A program made the position numbers and the translations under genes. The notes beneath the pieces were generated by a model. That model was not told the DNA's origin. It did not search any database and saw only the letters and a list, made by a program, of their open reading frames with translations. Shown here in pieces: positions 29,697-39,497 of a stretch of 64,000 nt of DNA. Every line of letters begins with the position of its first letter. Within the stretch, counting starts at the first letter, position 1. The DNA is taken from NCBI GenBank assembly GCA_013289695.1, contig JABCZK010000018.1, positions 1 through 64,000 on the forward strand, in the 5' to 3' direction. Source of the DNA: Acidobacteriota bacterium. Lineage in GTDB: Bacteria > Acidobacteriota > Terriglobia > Acidiferrales > UBA7541.

Positions 29697-29806
29697 GGCG
29701 AAGCAAGCTTCGCCTAGCGCGATTTGCGCCGCGGCTGAGTTTGTGGCGAAAGCGGCGGCTCTTCTGCCCCGATGCAATCGGGGCCTCAGGACAAGCAAGC
29801 CGCCGC
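29697..29806. repeat. Hairpin repeat, copy 2 with nested stem
   Basis: GGCGAAG-CAAG-CTTCGCC (29697-29714) has the same CAAG loop as copy 1. AGCGGCGGCT at 29751 and AGCCGCCGC at 29798 then pair around a 37-base loop that itself holds GCCCCGAT-GCA-ATCGGGGC (29766-29784). Compared with copy 1 (27463-27480), where the same arms touch, this looks like one hairpin inserted into the loop of another. Confidence 0.7.
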
Positions 29807-29889
29807 ACTCCAAATTGACCTCGTCGAGGTTGACGGGGTGGTTTTGTGGTGTGTTACGCTCGCAGCACTGGGCGGGAGGATTGCGCGCG

Positions 29890-31233
29890 ATGCGGAGCGA
29901 TTGGACGCTGGTCGCATTTTTTGCGATTTTCACGACCGTGTTTTGTGCCGCGCGCTCGATTGGGGCGCAAAGCAACGCCGGGCGCGCGGGCGATGCCGTG
30001 TCCTTGAACAATCAGGGGCTGGAGCGCTACAAGAAAGGGAAAGTGGACGAAGCCATTGCGTTATTTCGTCAGGCTCTGACGCTCAATCCCAATTTTCCGG
30101 AGGCGCTGAGCAATTTGGGCCTGGCACTGGACAGTAAAGGGAAAGACGACGAAGCGATTTCGGATTTCGATAAGGCGCTCGAGATCAAACCTAGCGATGC
30201 GGTGACCGAAAGTAATCTGGGCCTGGCGCTCTATCACGAGAAGAAATATTACGATTCCATTTCCGCTTACCGGAAGGCGCTCGGGCTGAATCCGAAATTT
30301 GCGCAAGCGTACAACGGCATGGGCGCAGCGCTCTTTGCTTCCGGCAATGCCACGGATGCGATCGCGGCATACCGCCGGGCGCTGGAGCTGACGCCGCGTT
30401 ACGTGGACGCGCTGAGTAACCTGGCCGCGGCGCTCGATGCCACGCAGCAGTGGAATGAAGCGATTCAGATTTACCAGCAGGCCATGGCGCTGGAGCCGCA
30501 CTCGCTGGACCTGCAAACGAATTATGCGGCGGCGCTCGCGAACGCCGGACGCGAGGAAGAAGCCGTCGCGCAATACCGGGAGATTGTGGCCGACCATCCC
30601 GATGATGCGCACGGCTGGTTCGCGCTCGGTCATTTGCTGTACAAGCAGGGCGCGCTTGACGAGGCCGTTTCCAGCCTGGAAAAAACTTTGGCGCTGAAAC
30701 CGGATCAAGCCGACGCGGATTTTAATTTGGCGCTCGCGTATCAGGGCCAGGGGAAGCTGGAGCTGGCCATCGCGGCGTATCAGAAAGGCCTGGCGCTGAA
30801 ACCGGATGAAGCCCACGCGCTCTACAACCTGGGCAACGCGTATTTGCAGGCGAACGATCCGGGCAAGGCCGCGGAATATTTTCAGAAGGCGCTGGATCAG
30901 CGGGGGAATTTTCCCGAGGCAGAGATTGGGTTGGGCGCGGCGAAAATGCAGTTGGGCGATTTGGACGGGGCGCAAACCGCATTCGTAAAAGTGATCGCGG
31001 ACTATCCGGATAATGCGGATGCGCGATTCAATCTGGGGAACGTGCTTTTCAATAAGGGACAGTATCAAGCTGCGGCGGACAGCTACCGCGAGGCTAATCG
31101 CCTGAATCCGAATCTGGCGCACGCGCACTACAACCTGGGAATGGCATTGCTGCGATTGAAAGATCCTGATGCGGCGCAGGTGGAATTTAAAGAAGCGACG
31201 CGGCTGGATCCGAAGCTCACTCCACCGAAATAA
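29890..31233 (+). CDS. Exported TPR-repeat protein
   Basis: A 447-residue protein with an N-terminal hydrophobic signal segment (about 5-22, ending I-G-A-Q) followed by about eleven tandem tetratricopeptide repeats of 34 residues (units such as A-L-S-N-L-G-L-A-L-D-S-K-G and A-L-Y-N-L-G-N-A-Y-L-Q-A-N). It is a scaffold for protein contacts in the periplasm. The reading frame is open 80 codons upstream through the hairpin repeat; GGGAGG before ATG 29890 and the signal sequence decide the start. No enzymatic domain, and no partner gene is obvious. Confidence 0.85.
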   Translation: MRSDWTLVAFFAIFTTVFCAARSIGAQSNAGRAGDAVSLNNQGLERYKKGKVDEAIALFRQALTLNPNFPEALSNLGLALDSKGKDDEAISDFDKALEIKPSDAVTESNLGLALYHEKKYYDSISAYRKALGLNPKFAQAYNGMGAALFASGNATDAIAAYRRALELTPRYVDALSNLAAALDATQQWNEAIQIYQQAMALEPHSLDLQTNYAAALANAGREEEAVAQYREIVADHPDDAHGWFALGHLLYKQGALDEAVSSLEKTLALKPDQADADFNLALAYQGQGKLELAIAAYQKGLALKPDEAHALYNLGNAYLQANDPGKAAEYFQKALDQRGNFPEAEIGLGAAKMQLGDLDGAQTAFVKVIADYPDNADARFNLGNVLFNKGQYQAAADSYREANRLNPNLAHAHYNLGMALLRLKDPDAAQVEFKEATRLDPKLTPPK

Positions 31234-31306
31234 TCTTCGAGTGGCGGCACGCAACGATTGAATTCGCGTTGCTGCCAGTGGAATCAAGGCAGCGTAAGAG
31301 ACTGAC

Positions 31307-32308
31307 ATGGAAAATAACACGGCAAAGATTGTGCGCTTTCATGCTTTGGGCGGGCCGGAGGTGTTGAAAATCGAGGAAGAACCGATCCCCGTGCCGGGAA
31401 AGGGCGAAGCTCTGCTGAACGTGAAGGCCATCGGGCTAAATCGTGCGGAGGTGATGTTCCGCGCCGGGCTATATCTGGAGTCTCCTGTGTTGCCGTCGAA
31501 GCTCGGTTATGAGGCGGCCGGGGTGGTGACCGCCGTGGGGCCCGATGTGGACAAGAGCTGGATCGGCAAGAAGGCCAGCACGGTGCCGGGATTTCTGATG
31601 ACGAACTATGGCGTGTATGGAGAAGTGGCGTTGGTTCCCGCGAGCGCGCTGGCGGTTTATCCGGAGAAGTTGACGCCGGAGGAGGGGACGTCCATCTGGA
31701 TGCAGTATCTGACGGCTTATGGAGCGTTGATTAAGAATGCGCGGATCGGCAAAGGCGATTTCGTGATCATCACAGCGGCGAGTAGCAGCGTGGGCATTGC
31801 GGCGATTGAAATGGTGAAGGCCGAGGGCGCGATCAGCATTGCCACCACGCGAACTTCCAAGAAGAAAGGCGTGCTGGTGGAGGTGGGAGCCGCGCACGTG
31901 ATCGCAACTGCGGAAGAGAATTTCCTGCCGCGCGTGAAGGAAATCACCGGCGGCAAAGGGGCGCGAGTAATTTTTGATCCCATTGGAGGCAAGGGCGTCG
32001 CAGCGCTCGCTCAGGCCGCGGCGTATGAGGGAATCATTTTCGAGTATGGCGCGCTGGCGCCGGAGCCGACGCCGTTTCCTTTGTTTACCGCGCTGAGCAA
32101 GGGGCTGACCGTTCGCGGCTATACGGTGCGCGAAATACTTTCGGTTCCGCAATTGAAGGCGGCGTCTGTGAAGTATGTTTTCGATCATGTGGAGGCGGGC
32201 CACTTCAAGCCGCGCATTGATCGTGTGTTTGCGCTGGCGCAGATTGTGGAGGCGCACCGTTACATGGAATCGAACCAACAGATTGGGAAGATCGTCGTGA
32301 CGGTTTGA
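31307..32308 (+). CDS. Zinc-free MDR oxidoreductase (quinone-oxidoreductase-like)
   Basis: A 333-residue medium-chain dehydrogenase/reductase. The GroES-like N-domain (L-N-R-A-E-V-M-F-R-A-G at 44-54; G-Y-E-A-A-G-V-V at 67-74) and the NADPH-binding A-A-S-S-S-V-G at 157-163 are clear. The cysteine ligands for catalytic and structural zinc are absent, so it belongs with the zinc-free quinone or enoyl reductases, which use NADPH on quinones or alpha,beta-unsaturated carbonyls. It follows the TPR gene after 73 bases. It is followed by the PadR promoter, so it is not part of that operon. Confidence 0.87.
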   Translation: MENNTAKIVRFHALGGPEVLKIEEEPIPVPGKGEALLNVKAIGLNRAEVMFRAGLYLESPVLPSKLGYEAAGVVTAVGPDVDKSWIGKKASTVPGFLMTNYGVYGEVALVPASALAVYPEKLTPEEGTSIWMQYLTAYGALIKNARIGKGDFVIITAASSSVGIAAIEMVKAEGAISIATTRTSKKKGVLVEVGAAHVIATAEENFLPRVKEITGGKGARVIFDPIGGKGVAALAQAAAYEGIIFEYGALAPEPTPFPLFTALSKGLTVRGYTVREILSVPQLKAASVKYVFDHVEAGHFKPRIDRVFALAQIVEAHRYMESNQQIGKIVVTV

Positions 32309-32408
32309 CTGGCGCCTGCAATGCGCGTGTAAACCCGCGCAGAGCCACAAGGTCATAGCCTCTGTTGACACGTTGGCGGCGGAACCAGGCCGGCGTGTGC
32401 GGCACAGA

Positions 32409-32466
32409 CTCTCCTTGACAGTCGAGGAGAGTGCTGGTATTTTCTCTCCTAGACACACAAGGAGAG
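32409..32466 (+). promoter_or_regulatory. PadR operon promoter with two identical dyads
   Basis: A near-consensus promoter, TTGACA (32415-32420), 17-base spacer, TATTTT (32438-32443), lies before the PadR gene. It is framed by two copies of the same 23-bp dyad CTCTCCT-N9-AGGAGAG, at 32409-32431 (covering the -35) and 32444-32466 (covering the likely start of transcription and the AAGGAG ribosome site). Their centres are 35 bp apart, on about the same helix face after 3.3 turns. A repressor bound at both would block polymerase and start-site clearance. Confidence 0.8.
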
Positions 32467-32469
32467 CCG

Positions 32470-32811
32470 GTGGCGAAACCGATCGATCTGCTGCAAGGCA
32501 CGCTAGACATGCTGATCCTTAAGGCCGTATCGCTCGGCCCGTTGCATGGCTACGGCGTTCTGCTGCGCATCCAGCAAATTTCAAGAGACCGGCTGGAAAT
32601 TCAGCAAGGCTCGCTGTATCCGGCGCTGTATCGCCTGGAGCATCAGGGCTGGATCGCGAGCGAATGGGGTGAATCGGAAAACAAGCGTAAGGCGAAATAT
32701 TACCGGCTTACCGCGGCGGGCAAGCGGCGATTCCAGACGGAAACCGATAAGTGGAATCGCATGGCGGACGTGATCGCCGGAATTCTGAGCACCACGCCGG
32801 AGGAAGTATGA
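32470..32811 (+). CDS. PadR family transcription regulator
   Basis: A 113-residue winged-helix regulator typical of those in front of ADOP permease genes. The N-terminus D-L-L-Q-G-T-L-D-M-L-I-L-K-A, H-G-Y-G-V and S-L-Y-P-A-L-Y-R-L-E-H are PadR signatures. The frame opens earlier at GTG 32431, but that codon lies within the promoter, so I take GTG 32470 with AAGGAG 6 bases upstream. Its stop overlaps the ATG of the permease (ATGA). It probably represses its own operon through the two 23-bp dyads at 32409-32466, relieved by a ligand or membrane stress. Confidence 0.92.
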   Translation: MAKPIDLLQGTLDMLILKAVSLGPLHGYGVLLRIQQISRDRLEIQQGSLYPALYRLEHQGWIASEWGESENKRKAKYYRLTAAGKRRFQTETDKWNRMADVIAGILSTTPEEV

Positions 32812-35492
32812 CGCGGTGGAGCCGGCTGGGTTCCTGGCTGCGCACGATTCTGCAGCGCTCTCGCATGGAGAACGAAATGGATGCGGAGCTGCGGTTCCAC
32901 GTGGAAGCGCGCGCCGACGATTTGGTGCGCAGCGGCGTGACGCGGCAAGACGCGCTGCGACGCGCGCGGCTGGAGTTTGGCGGGATCGAACGCGCCAAGG
33001 AAGAATGCCGCGACGCGCGTGGAACAAGTTTTATCGAGACTTTGCTTCAGGATATTCGCTTCGCGTCGCGCATTCTGCGCAAGAGCCCTGGCTTCACGGC
33101 GGTTGCGGTGCTCACGCTCGCAGTGGGCATTGGCGCGAGCGCGGCGGTTTTCAGCCTGGTGAACGCCATCCTTCTGAGGCCGCTTCCCTACCCCGATTCC
33201 GGCAGAATCGTATTGCCCGAGCTGATTTCTCCACCCGGAGTGAATCTTGGCTCCGAATATATTCCCTGGGGACAACTGCAATTCCGCATGTTGACGCGCG
33301 ACGCGCATCCGTTTCAAACGGTAAGCGCCTTCCAAAACGATTCCTTCAACCTGACGGGAGCGGGTGAACCTACCTTCCTGGATGGTTTTCGAGCGTCCCA
33401 GGAATTTTTCTCTTCGCTCGGAGTCTCTCCCGCCTTGGGACGCGCGTTCACAGCAGAGGAAGATCAGCCGGGCCACGAATATGAAGTGATCATCAGCGAC
33501 CGGTTGTGGCGCGAGCGGTTTGGGGCAGACCGCAATATTTTGGGGCGAGCCGTGGAGCTGAACGGGTACGCCTATAGCGTGGTGGGTGTCATGCCTGCGG
33601 GATTCGCATTTCCGCGCGCGGAAGAAATGCCCAGCAGTTTCAATTTTCCCGAAGAGCCGCAGCTATGGGTGCCACTGGCAATTGCAGCGGAGCCAAAACC
33701 GGGACCATCCGAACTCGCGTTAATCGGACGACTGACACCCGGCGTAACGATCCAGCAGGCCCAGGCCGCGATGGATTTGATCACGAAGCACGCCGAAGAG
33801 CAGGATCACCGCTGGACCGGCTGGTTCAACACGCGAGTGGTCCCGCTGCAGCGGCAGGTGGTGGGCGACACACGGCGTCCATTACAACTGATGCTCGGCG
33901 CCGTGTGCATCGTGCTGCTGATTGCCTGCTCGAATGTGGCGAATTTGCTGCTGACGCGCGCGCTGGCGCGACGCCGCGAATTTACGCTGCGTGCGGCGCT
34001 GGGCGCTGGACGCGCGCGATTAATTCGCCAGCTGCTGACGGAGAGCCTGCTGATTGCGGTGGGGGCAGGAGCCGTGGGCATCCTGATCGCCCACGCGGGA
34101 ATTTATTTCGTAAAGACTCTTGGCCCCTCAAATATTCCGCGCTTGCGCGAAGTCACGCTGGACTTGCCGGTGTTGGCATTCGCGCTCGGAGTTTCGCTGG
34201 CCACAGGGATGCTCTTCGGCCTCGCTCCGGCGATTGGAGCGGCGCGAGAGAACCTGGTGGATTCGCTGAAGGAAGGCAGCCAGAAGTCTGGAGGCAGCCG
34301 GATTAGCCCGAGGCTGCGGAATGCGCTGCTGGTTTCGCAGGTGGCGCTGGCTTTGGTGCTGGTGGTTTCGGCCGGACTGCTGACACGAACCTTGTTCCAA
34401 TTGCTTGGCGCCGATGGAGGATTCAACGCTGAGCGAGTTTTGACGTTTCAATTGCCACTGCCAGCTTTGAAATATGCGGATCAGGATCATATCGTCACAC
34501 TGTTCCAGAATGTGCTGGAGCGCTTGCGAGCGATGCCCGGCGTGCAGTCCGCTGGAATTGGCGAGACGGTTCCGCTGGGCGGCGAAGGTGAGAGTACGGT
34601 GATTCGCACACCTGACCATCCGGCCGCAAGCCAAAAAGAAATGCCTTTCGCCAATTTCACCATCATTTCGCCCGGCTATTTTTCAGCGATTGGAACGCCG
34701 CTGCTGCGCGGACGCGATTTTCAGGAAACAGACACCAAGGATTCCATGCCGGTGGCGATTGTAAACGTGGCAATGGAGAGAAAATTCTGGGCGCGCGAGG
34801 GTGCGCTCGGTAAGCAGGTGGGACCGGGGAGTACGCGCTATCCCCTGCTGACGATTGTGGGCGTCGTTCCGGACGTGAAGCATGCGTCTCTGCGCGAAGA
34901 GACGGCTCCGGAAATGTATGTGCTGTACAACCAGAAACCGTGGCCTTCCATGTTGAACATGCGTGTGGCGCTGCGCACAAAAGCCGCGCCCGCGGGCGTC
35001 ACCGAGAGCGTGCGGGAGGCCGTTCATGCAATCGATCCGGATTTGCCGCTGGCGAAAGTCGCGACGCTCGCGACGCTGGTGGATGATTCGATGTCGCAGC
35101 CGCGCTTTTCCGTGCTTTTACTGGGATCGTTCGGGGTGCTCGCGCTGCTGCTTGCTGCGATCGGGATGTACGGAGTGATTTCTTACTCGGTGCTGCAACA
35201 CACGCAAGAGATTGGAATCCGTATGGCGCTGGGCGCGCAGCGGCGCAAGGTGTTTCGAATGGTGCTGGGCCAAGGCGCGCGGCTGGCGGCGATGGGAATT
35301 GCGATCGGCCTGGTCGCAGCGCTCGGCGTCACGCGCTTGATGGCTCGTTTCTTGTTTGGCGTGCGTCCCACGGACCCGCTCACGTTCGCAGGCGTGTCGC
35401 TGCTCTTGCTGGGGATCGCGCTGCTCGCCTGCTACTTGCCGGCGCGGCGGGCGATGCGCGTTGACCCCATGGTGGCGCTGAAGTACGAGTGA
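32808..35492 (+). CDS. ADOP-type ABC permease, operon copy 1
   Basis: An 894-residue permease of the acidobacterial duplicated orphan type. An N-terminal cytosolic module (about 1-75, with [12 protein letters not shown] and A-R-L-E-F-G-G) precedes a MacB/FtsX-like body: TM1 (V-L-T-L-A-V-G-I-G-A-S-A-A-V-F-S-L-V), a large extracytoplasmic domain, a central triple TM, a second periplasmic domain and the final three TMs, ending A-L-K-Y-E. No ATPase gene adjoins. ATG 32808 overlaps the PadR stop, so it is translationally coupled to its regulator; GGAGG is upstream. Substrate unknown. Confidence 0.9.
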   Translation: MTRWSRLGSWLRTILQRSRMENEMDAELRFHVEARADDLVRSGVTRQDALRRARLEFGGIERAKEECRDARGTSFIETLLQDIRFASRILRKSPGFTAVAVLTLAVGIGASAAVFSLVNAILLRPLPYPDSGRIVLPELISPPGVNLGSEYIPWGQLQFRMLTRDAHPFQTVSAFQNDSFNLTGAGEPTFLDGFRASQEFFSSLGVSPALGRAFTAEEDQPGHEYEVIISDRLWRERFGADRNILGRAVELNGYAYSVVGVMPAGFAFPRAEEMPSSFNFPEEPQLWVPLAIAAEPKPGPSELALIGRLTPGVTIQQAQAAMDLITKHAEEQDHRWTGWFNTRVVPLQRQVVGDTRRPLQLMLGAVCIVLLIACSNVANLLLTRALARRREFTLRAALGAGRARLIRQLLTESLLIAVGAGAVGILIAHAGIYFVKTLGPSNIPRLREVTLDLPVLAFALGVSLATGMLFGLAPAIGAARENLVDSLKEGSQKSGGSRISPRLRNALLVSQVALALVLVVSAGLLTRTLFQLLGADGGFNAERVLTFQLPLPALKYADQDHIVTLFQNVLERLRAMPGVQSAGIGETVPLGGEGESTVIRTPDHPAASQKEMPFANFTIISPGYFSAIGTPLLRGRDFQETDTKDSMPVAIVNVAMERKFWAREGALGKQVGPGSTRYPLLTIVGVVPDVKHASLREETAPEMYVLYNQKPWPSMLNMRVALRTKAAPAGVTESVREAVHAIDPDLPLAKVATLATLVDDSMSQPRFSVLLLGSFGVLALLLAAIGMYGVISYSVLQHTQEIGIRMALGAQRRKVFRMVLGQGARLAAMGIAIGLVAALGVTRLMARFLFGVRPTDPLTFAGVSLLLLGIALLACYLPARRAMRVDPMVALKYE

Positions 35493-35538
35493 CCCGCAAT
35501 GATTTCGCTGGAAGCCTGAGGTTGCAGTTGGAGGAAGT

Positions 35539-38229
35539 ATGGCGCTTTGGAGCCGCGTGCGTTCGTGGCTGCGCGCAACTGTGGGGCGTTCACGCATGGA
35601 GAACGAAATGGATGCGGAGCTGCGGTTCCATGTGGAAGCCTACGCCGAGGATTTGATCCGCAGAGGCGTGCCACGGCAGGAAGCGCTGCGGCGCGCGCGA
35701 TTGGAGTTTGGCGGCATCGAGAACGCCAAGGAAGGATGCCGCGAAGCGCGCGGCGTACACTTCGCGGAAACTCTGCTGCAGGATTTGCGTTACGGCGCGC
35801 GCACGATGCTGCGCTCGCCGGGATTTACCATCACGGCCGTGCTCGCCCTGGCGCTGGGGATTGGCGCGAACACCGCGATTTTCAGCGTAGTGAACGCCGT
35901 GCTGCTGCGGCCGATGCCGTTTGACCAGCCGGACCGCCTGCTGCAGGTCTGGCATACGCCTCCGCAAAAAAGTTTCCCCGGTATGCCGACGTTCGCCGTC
36001 TCGCCCGCAAATTTCCTGGACTGGCGCAATCAAAATCATTCATTCGATGGCATGTCGGCCTATGGATTCGGCCGCTACACGCTCACCGGCACTGGGCATC
36101 CCGAAGCAATTCGCATGGTTGCCGCGACCGTGGGCTTGTTTTCGATCTTGCACGCGCAGCCGCTGCTGGGCCGCGGATTTCTTGACGGCGAAGATGAGCC
36201 AGGACACGAACACGTAGTGGTGTTGAGCTATGGAATTTGGCGCAGCCACTTCGCAGGAAATCCTGACGTCGTCGGGAAAAACATTCAGCTCAACGGGCAG
36301 GCGTTCGCCGTGGTCGGCGTTATGGGGCCGGAGTTCGACTTTCCCATCTTCAGCGACCAGGAGGCTCGCGCGCAGATGTGGAAACCTTTGGCCTGGACCG
36401 ATCAAGAGCGCGCCATTCGCGGCGACCACAACTACGCGGTGATCGCCCGGCTGAAGGCTGGTGTGACTTTGCGGCAGGCGCAGGCCGAGTTGGACGCTAT
36501 TTCCAATCGGCTGGCGCAGGAATATCCCAACGACAACAAAGGTTGGGGCGCTATTGCGATTCCGCTGCGCGATGATCTCGTCGGCGACGTGCGGCCGGCG
36601 TTGCTGATTTTGCTGGGCGCCGTCGCGCTGGTATTGCTGATTGCGTGCGCGAACGTCGCGAACTTGATGTTGGCCAGGGCGCTTTCGCGGCGCAAGGAGG
36701 TGGCCGTCCGCACGGCGTTGGGCGCCACCCGCCGCCGTTTGCTGCAGCAAGCTCTTTCGGAGACGCTCCTGCTGGCGTTCGCGGGAGGAGCGCTGGGCTT
36801 GGTGTTCGCACACTTCGGCTTGCTCGTGATCGTGAAATTCCTCGCGCAGCGGTTGCCGCGATCCAGCGAGATCGCGCTGGATGGCTGGGTCCTGGCGTTC
36901 ACGCTCGGCATTTCGCTGCTCACCGGATTTGCCGCCGGCCTGCTGCCGGCGTTGCGCATGGCGAAAGCAGATTTGAATCAGGCGCTGAAACAAGGCCTGG
37001 GCAGAACCGCAGCCGATTCGGGCGGAAGCCGCACGCGCAACGTGCTGGTCGTATCGGAAGTGGCGCTTTCGCTGATGCTGCTGATTGGCGCAGGTCTGCT
37101 GATTCGCAGCTTGTGGGTTTTGCACAACGTAAATCCTGGCTTCGACCCTAGCCGCGTCGTCACCATGGCAGTCTCGCTGCCGACAGGGAAATTTGTGGAG
37201 CCTGCGCAACAGATCAGCTACTTCGGGCGCGTGCTCGACCGCGTTCGCACCTTGCCCGGTGTGCAATCCGCCGGCCTCATTGACAGCCTGCCATTGAGCG
37301 ATGACGGCTCGCACCAGCCGATTTCGATAGAAGGACGCCCGGCGGCGGCTATGGCGGACCTGCCCGAAGTGGAAGTTCGCCTCATCAGCCCCGGATACCT
37401 GAGTTCGATGCATATACCGCTCTTGAGCGGGCGAGACATAGATGACTCTGATGCTGCTGGCCGGCCCGGCGCGGTGCTGATCAGTGAATCCATGGCCAAA
37501 TTTTTCTGGCCGAATGAGGATCCCATCGGCAAGCGGCTAACGCTTTATTTTTTCCCGGGGTTGACGCGCGAGGTTGTCGGTGTGGTGGCCGACGTGAAGA
37601 TTTCCGCCATGAACGAAACGCAGCCCGCGCCGACGCTTTATTACCCCTTGGCGCAGATGTCTGCCGCTAGGGGCGAAAACTGGAACTCTTTCGGCATGAA
37701 CCTGACGGTGCGGACGAATGCGGCGCCATTGAGCGCGGTTCCGGCGATCACTAATAGTGTTCGCGAAATAGACGCGGAAGTGCCGCTGCTGAATATTCGC
37801 ACGATGGATGATTCGGTGTCGGCGTCTTTGTCGCCTGCGCGATTCACGATGTTGCTGCTGGGCGCGTTCGCCGGATTGGCGCTGCTGCTCGCGGTGGTGG
37901 GGATTTACAGCGTGATGAGCTATTCGGTTTCGCGGCGCACGAACGAGATTGGAATTCGCGTTGCGCTGGGCGCCAGTCGCGGCAATGTGCTGCTGTTGGT
38001 GGTGCGGCAAGCATTGCTGCTGGCGCTGCTTGGCTCGGTGATCGGTATCGTTGGGGCGCTGGCACTCTCGCGGCTGATGGCCAGCCAGTTGTATGGCGTC
38101 CAGCCAACCGACCCGATTACTTTCGTTACAGTCGCGGCGCTGCTGATGATTGTCTCGCTCGCCGCGAGTTATCTGCCCGCGCGCCGCGCCATGCGTGTTG
38201 AGCCCATGGCCGCCTTGCGCTACGAATAG
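35539..38229 (+). CDS. ADOP-type ABC permease, operon copy 2
   Basis: An 896-residue paralogue of the previous protein, 46 bases downstream and preceded by GGAGG, so part of the PadR operon. It carries the same N-terminal cytosolic module with [14 protein letters not shown], the TM1 motif [18 protein letters not shown], and ends A-A-L-R-Y-E. In the extracytoplasmic domain it resembles the permease at 8256-10682 more than its neighbour (shared [11 protein letters not shown] style segment), suggesting the operon was put together from diverged lineages rather than by tandem duplication of the first copy. Confidence 0.9.
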   Translation: MALWSRVRSWLRATVGRSRMENEMDAELRFHVEAYAEDLIRRGVPRQEALRRARLEFGGIENAKEGCREARGVHFAETLLQDLRYGARTMLRSPGFTITAVLALALGIGANTAIFSVVNAVLLRPMPFDQPDRLLQVWHTPPQKSFPGMPTFAVSPANFLDWRNQNHSFDGMSAYGFGRYTLTGTGHPEAIRMVAATVGLFSILHAQPLLGRGFLDGEDEPGHEHVVVLSYGIWRSHFAGNPDVVGKNIQLNGQAFAVVGVMGPEFDFPIFSDQEARAQMWKPLAWTDQERAIRGDHNYAVIARLKAGVTLRQAQAELDAISNRLAQEYPNDNKGWGAIAIPLRDDLVGDVRPALLILLGAVALVLLIACANVANLMLARALSRRKEVAVRTALGATRRRLLQQALSETLLLAFAGGALGLVFAHFGLLVIVKFLAQRLPRSSEIALDGWVLAFTLGISLLTGFAAGLLPALRMAKADLNQALKQGLGRTAADSGGSRTRNVLVVSEVALSLMLLIGAGLLIRSLWVLHNVNPGFDPSRVVTMAVSLPTGKFVEPAQQISYFGRVLDRVRTLPGVQSAGLIDSLPLSDDGSHQPISIEGRPAAAMADLPEVEVRLISPGYLSSMHIPLLSGRDIDDSDAAGRPGAVLISESMAKFFWPNEDPIGKRLTLYFFPGLTREVVGVVADVKISAMNETQPAPTLYYPLAQMSAARGENWNSFGMNLTVRTNAAPLSAVPAITNSVREIDAEVPLLNIRTMDDSVSASLSPARFTMLLLGAFAGLALLLAVVGIYSVMSYSVSRRTNEIGIRVALGASRGNVLLLVVRQALLLALLGSVIGIVGALALSRLMASQLYGVQPTDPITFVTVAALLMIVSLAASYLPARRAMRVEPMAALRYE

Positions 38230-38451
38230 AACTCGCTCCCTCTCGTCGGCGCGCTACGCGCGCTGAGGCCTTCCAGCATCTTGGCTCATTCCAGCATTCG
38301 TGGCGCGGCCGATTATTCGCGATGCTGCTGGGAGGCCGCAAGGGTTCCTGGCCGCTGCGCCACGACGGGAATCCTCCGCTTGGATGGGTGCGCTCATCGG
38401 GGCAAACAAAAAAGACGAAACCGGGAAGAGGACCAGATCATCTGAACAGTT

Positions 38452-39450
38452 ATGACTATGAAAAAAGTAAGACTCGGTTCGCAGGGCGCGGTGGTTTCCC
38501 GCATGGGACTTGGCTGCATGGGGATGAGCGATTTCTACGGCGAGCGGAACGACGCGGAGTCCGCCGCGACAATTCTGCGGGCGCTCGACCTGGGGGTCAC
38601 GTTTTTGGATACGGCGGATACCTACGGAATCGGCGACAACGAGGAACTGATTGGCAAGACGATCCGCGGGCGTCGCGATGAAGTGTTTCTGGCGACGAAG
38701 TTTGCCAACATCCGCACGAAGGCGGAGCCGAATCGTTGGTCCATCAGCGGGAAGCCGGAGTATGTGCGCGCGGCGTGCGATGCGTCGCTGCAACGGCTGG
38801 GCGTGGATCACATTGATTTGTACTACCAGCATCGCGTGGACCCGCAGACGCCGATTGAAGAAACCGTTGGCGCGATGGCGGAGTTGGTGAAGGCAGGGAA
38901 GGTGAAGTATCTGGGACTGTCGGAGGCGTCGCCGGCGACGATTCGGCGCGCGCACAAGGTGCATCCGATTACGGCGCTGCAGACGGAGTATTCGCTGTGG
39001 GAGCGGCACGTGCAGGCAGAAATTTTGCCGACGGTGCGCGAGCTGGGAATCGGTTTTGTGCCGTACAGTCCGTTGGGACGCGGCTTCCTCACCGGTGCCA
39101 TCACCAAGAAGAGCGACTTGGTGGAGACGGACGCGCGCGCCATGCGCATGCCGCGGTTTGCCGACGAGAACTTCGAAAAGAATCAGGCGCTAGTGGCGCG
39201 CGTGCGAGCGATTGCCGAGCGCAAGGGCGTAAAGCCTGGGCAGCTGGCGCTGGCGTGGGTGCTGGCGAAGGGCGAAGATCTGGTCCCGATCCCCGGAACG
39301 AAGCGCAGGAAATATCTGGAAGAGAATGCGGCGGCGGCGGACATCAAGCTCAGTGCGGCGGAAGTAGCGGAGCTGGAAGCTGCGGTGCCGCAGAGTGATA
39401 TTGCAGGCGACCGCTACGCAGCGGCAGCCATGAACGCGATTGATCGCTAA
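38452..39450 (+). CDS. Aldo/keto reductase
   Basis: A 332-residue TIM-barrel NADPH-dependent carbonyl reductase. The catalytic tetrad is complete: Asp53 and Tyr58 in F-L-D-T-A-D-T-Y-G, Lys83 in A-T-K-F, and His127 in Y-Y-Q-H-R-V-D. The sequence is of the AKR12/13-like YakC type (L-G-L-G-C-M-G-M-S near the start; [12 protein letters not shown]). An ATG two codons later (38458) is an equally good start; neither has a strong ribosome site. It is followed convergently by the M48 protease. The 220 bases before it hold no other gene. Confidence 0.92.
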   Translation: MTMKKVRLGSQGAVVSRMGLGCMGMSDFYGERNDAESAATILRALDLGVTFLDTADTYGIGDNEELIGKTIRGRRDEVFLATKFANIRTKAEPNRWSISGKPEYVRAACDASLQRLGVDHIDLYYQHRVDPQTPIEETVGAMAELVKAGKVKYLGLSEASPATIRRAHKVHPITALQTEYSLWERHVQAEILPTVRELGIGFVPYSPLGRGFLTGAITKKSDLVETDARAMRMPRFADENFEKNQALVARVRAIAERKGVKPGQLALAWVLAKGEDLVPIPGTKRRKYLEENAAAADIKLSAAEVAELEAAVPQSDIAGDRYAAAAMNAIDR

Positions 39451-39497
39451 CGCTAGCCACTTCGCCTCGCCCCAATTCAAGCGTGCTGCTGGCGTTT

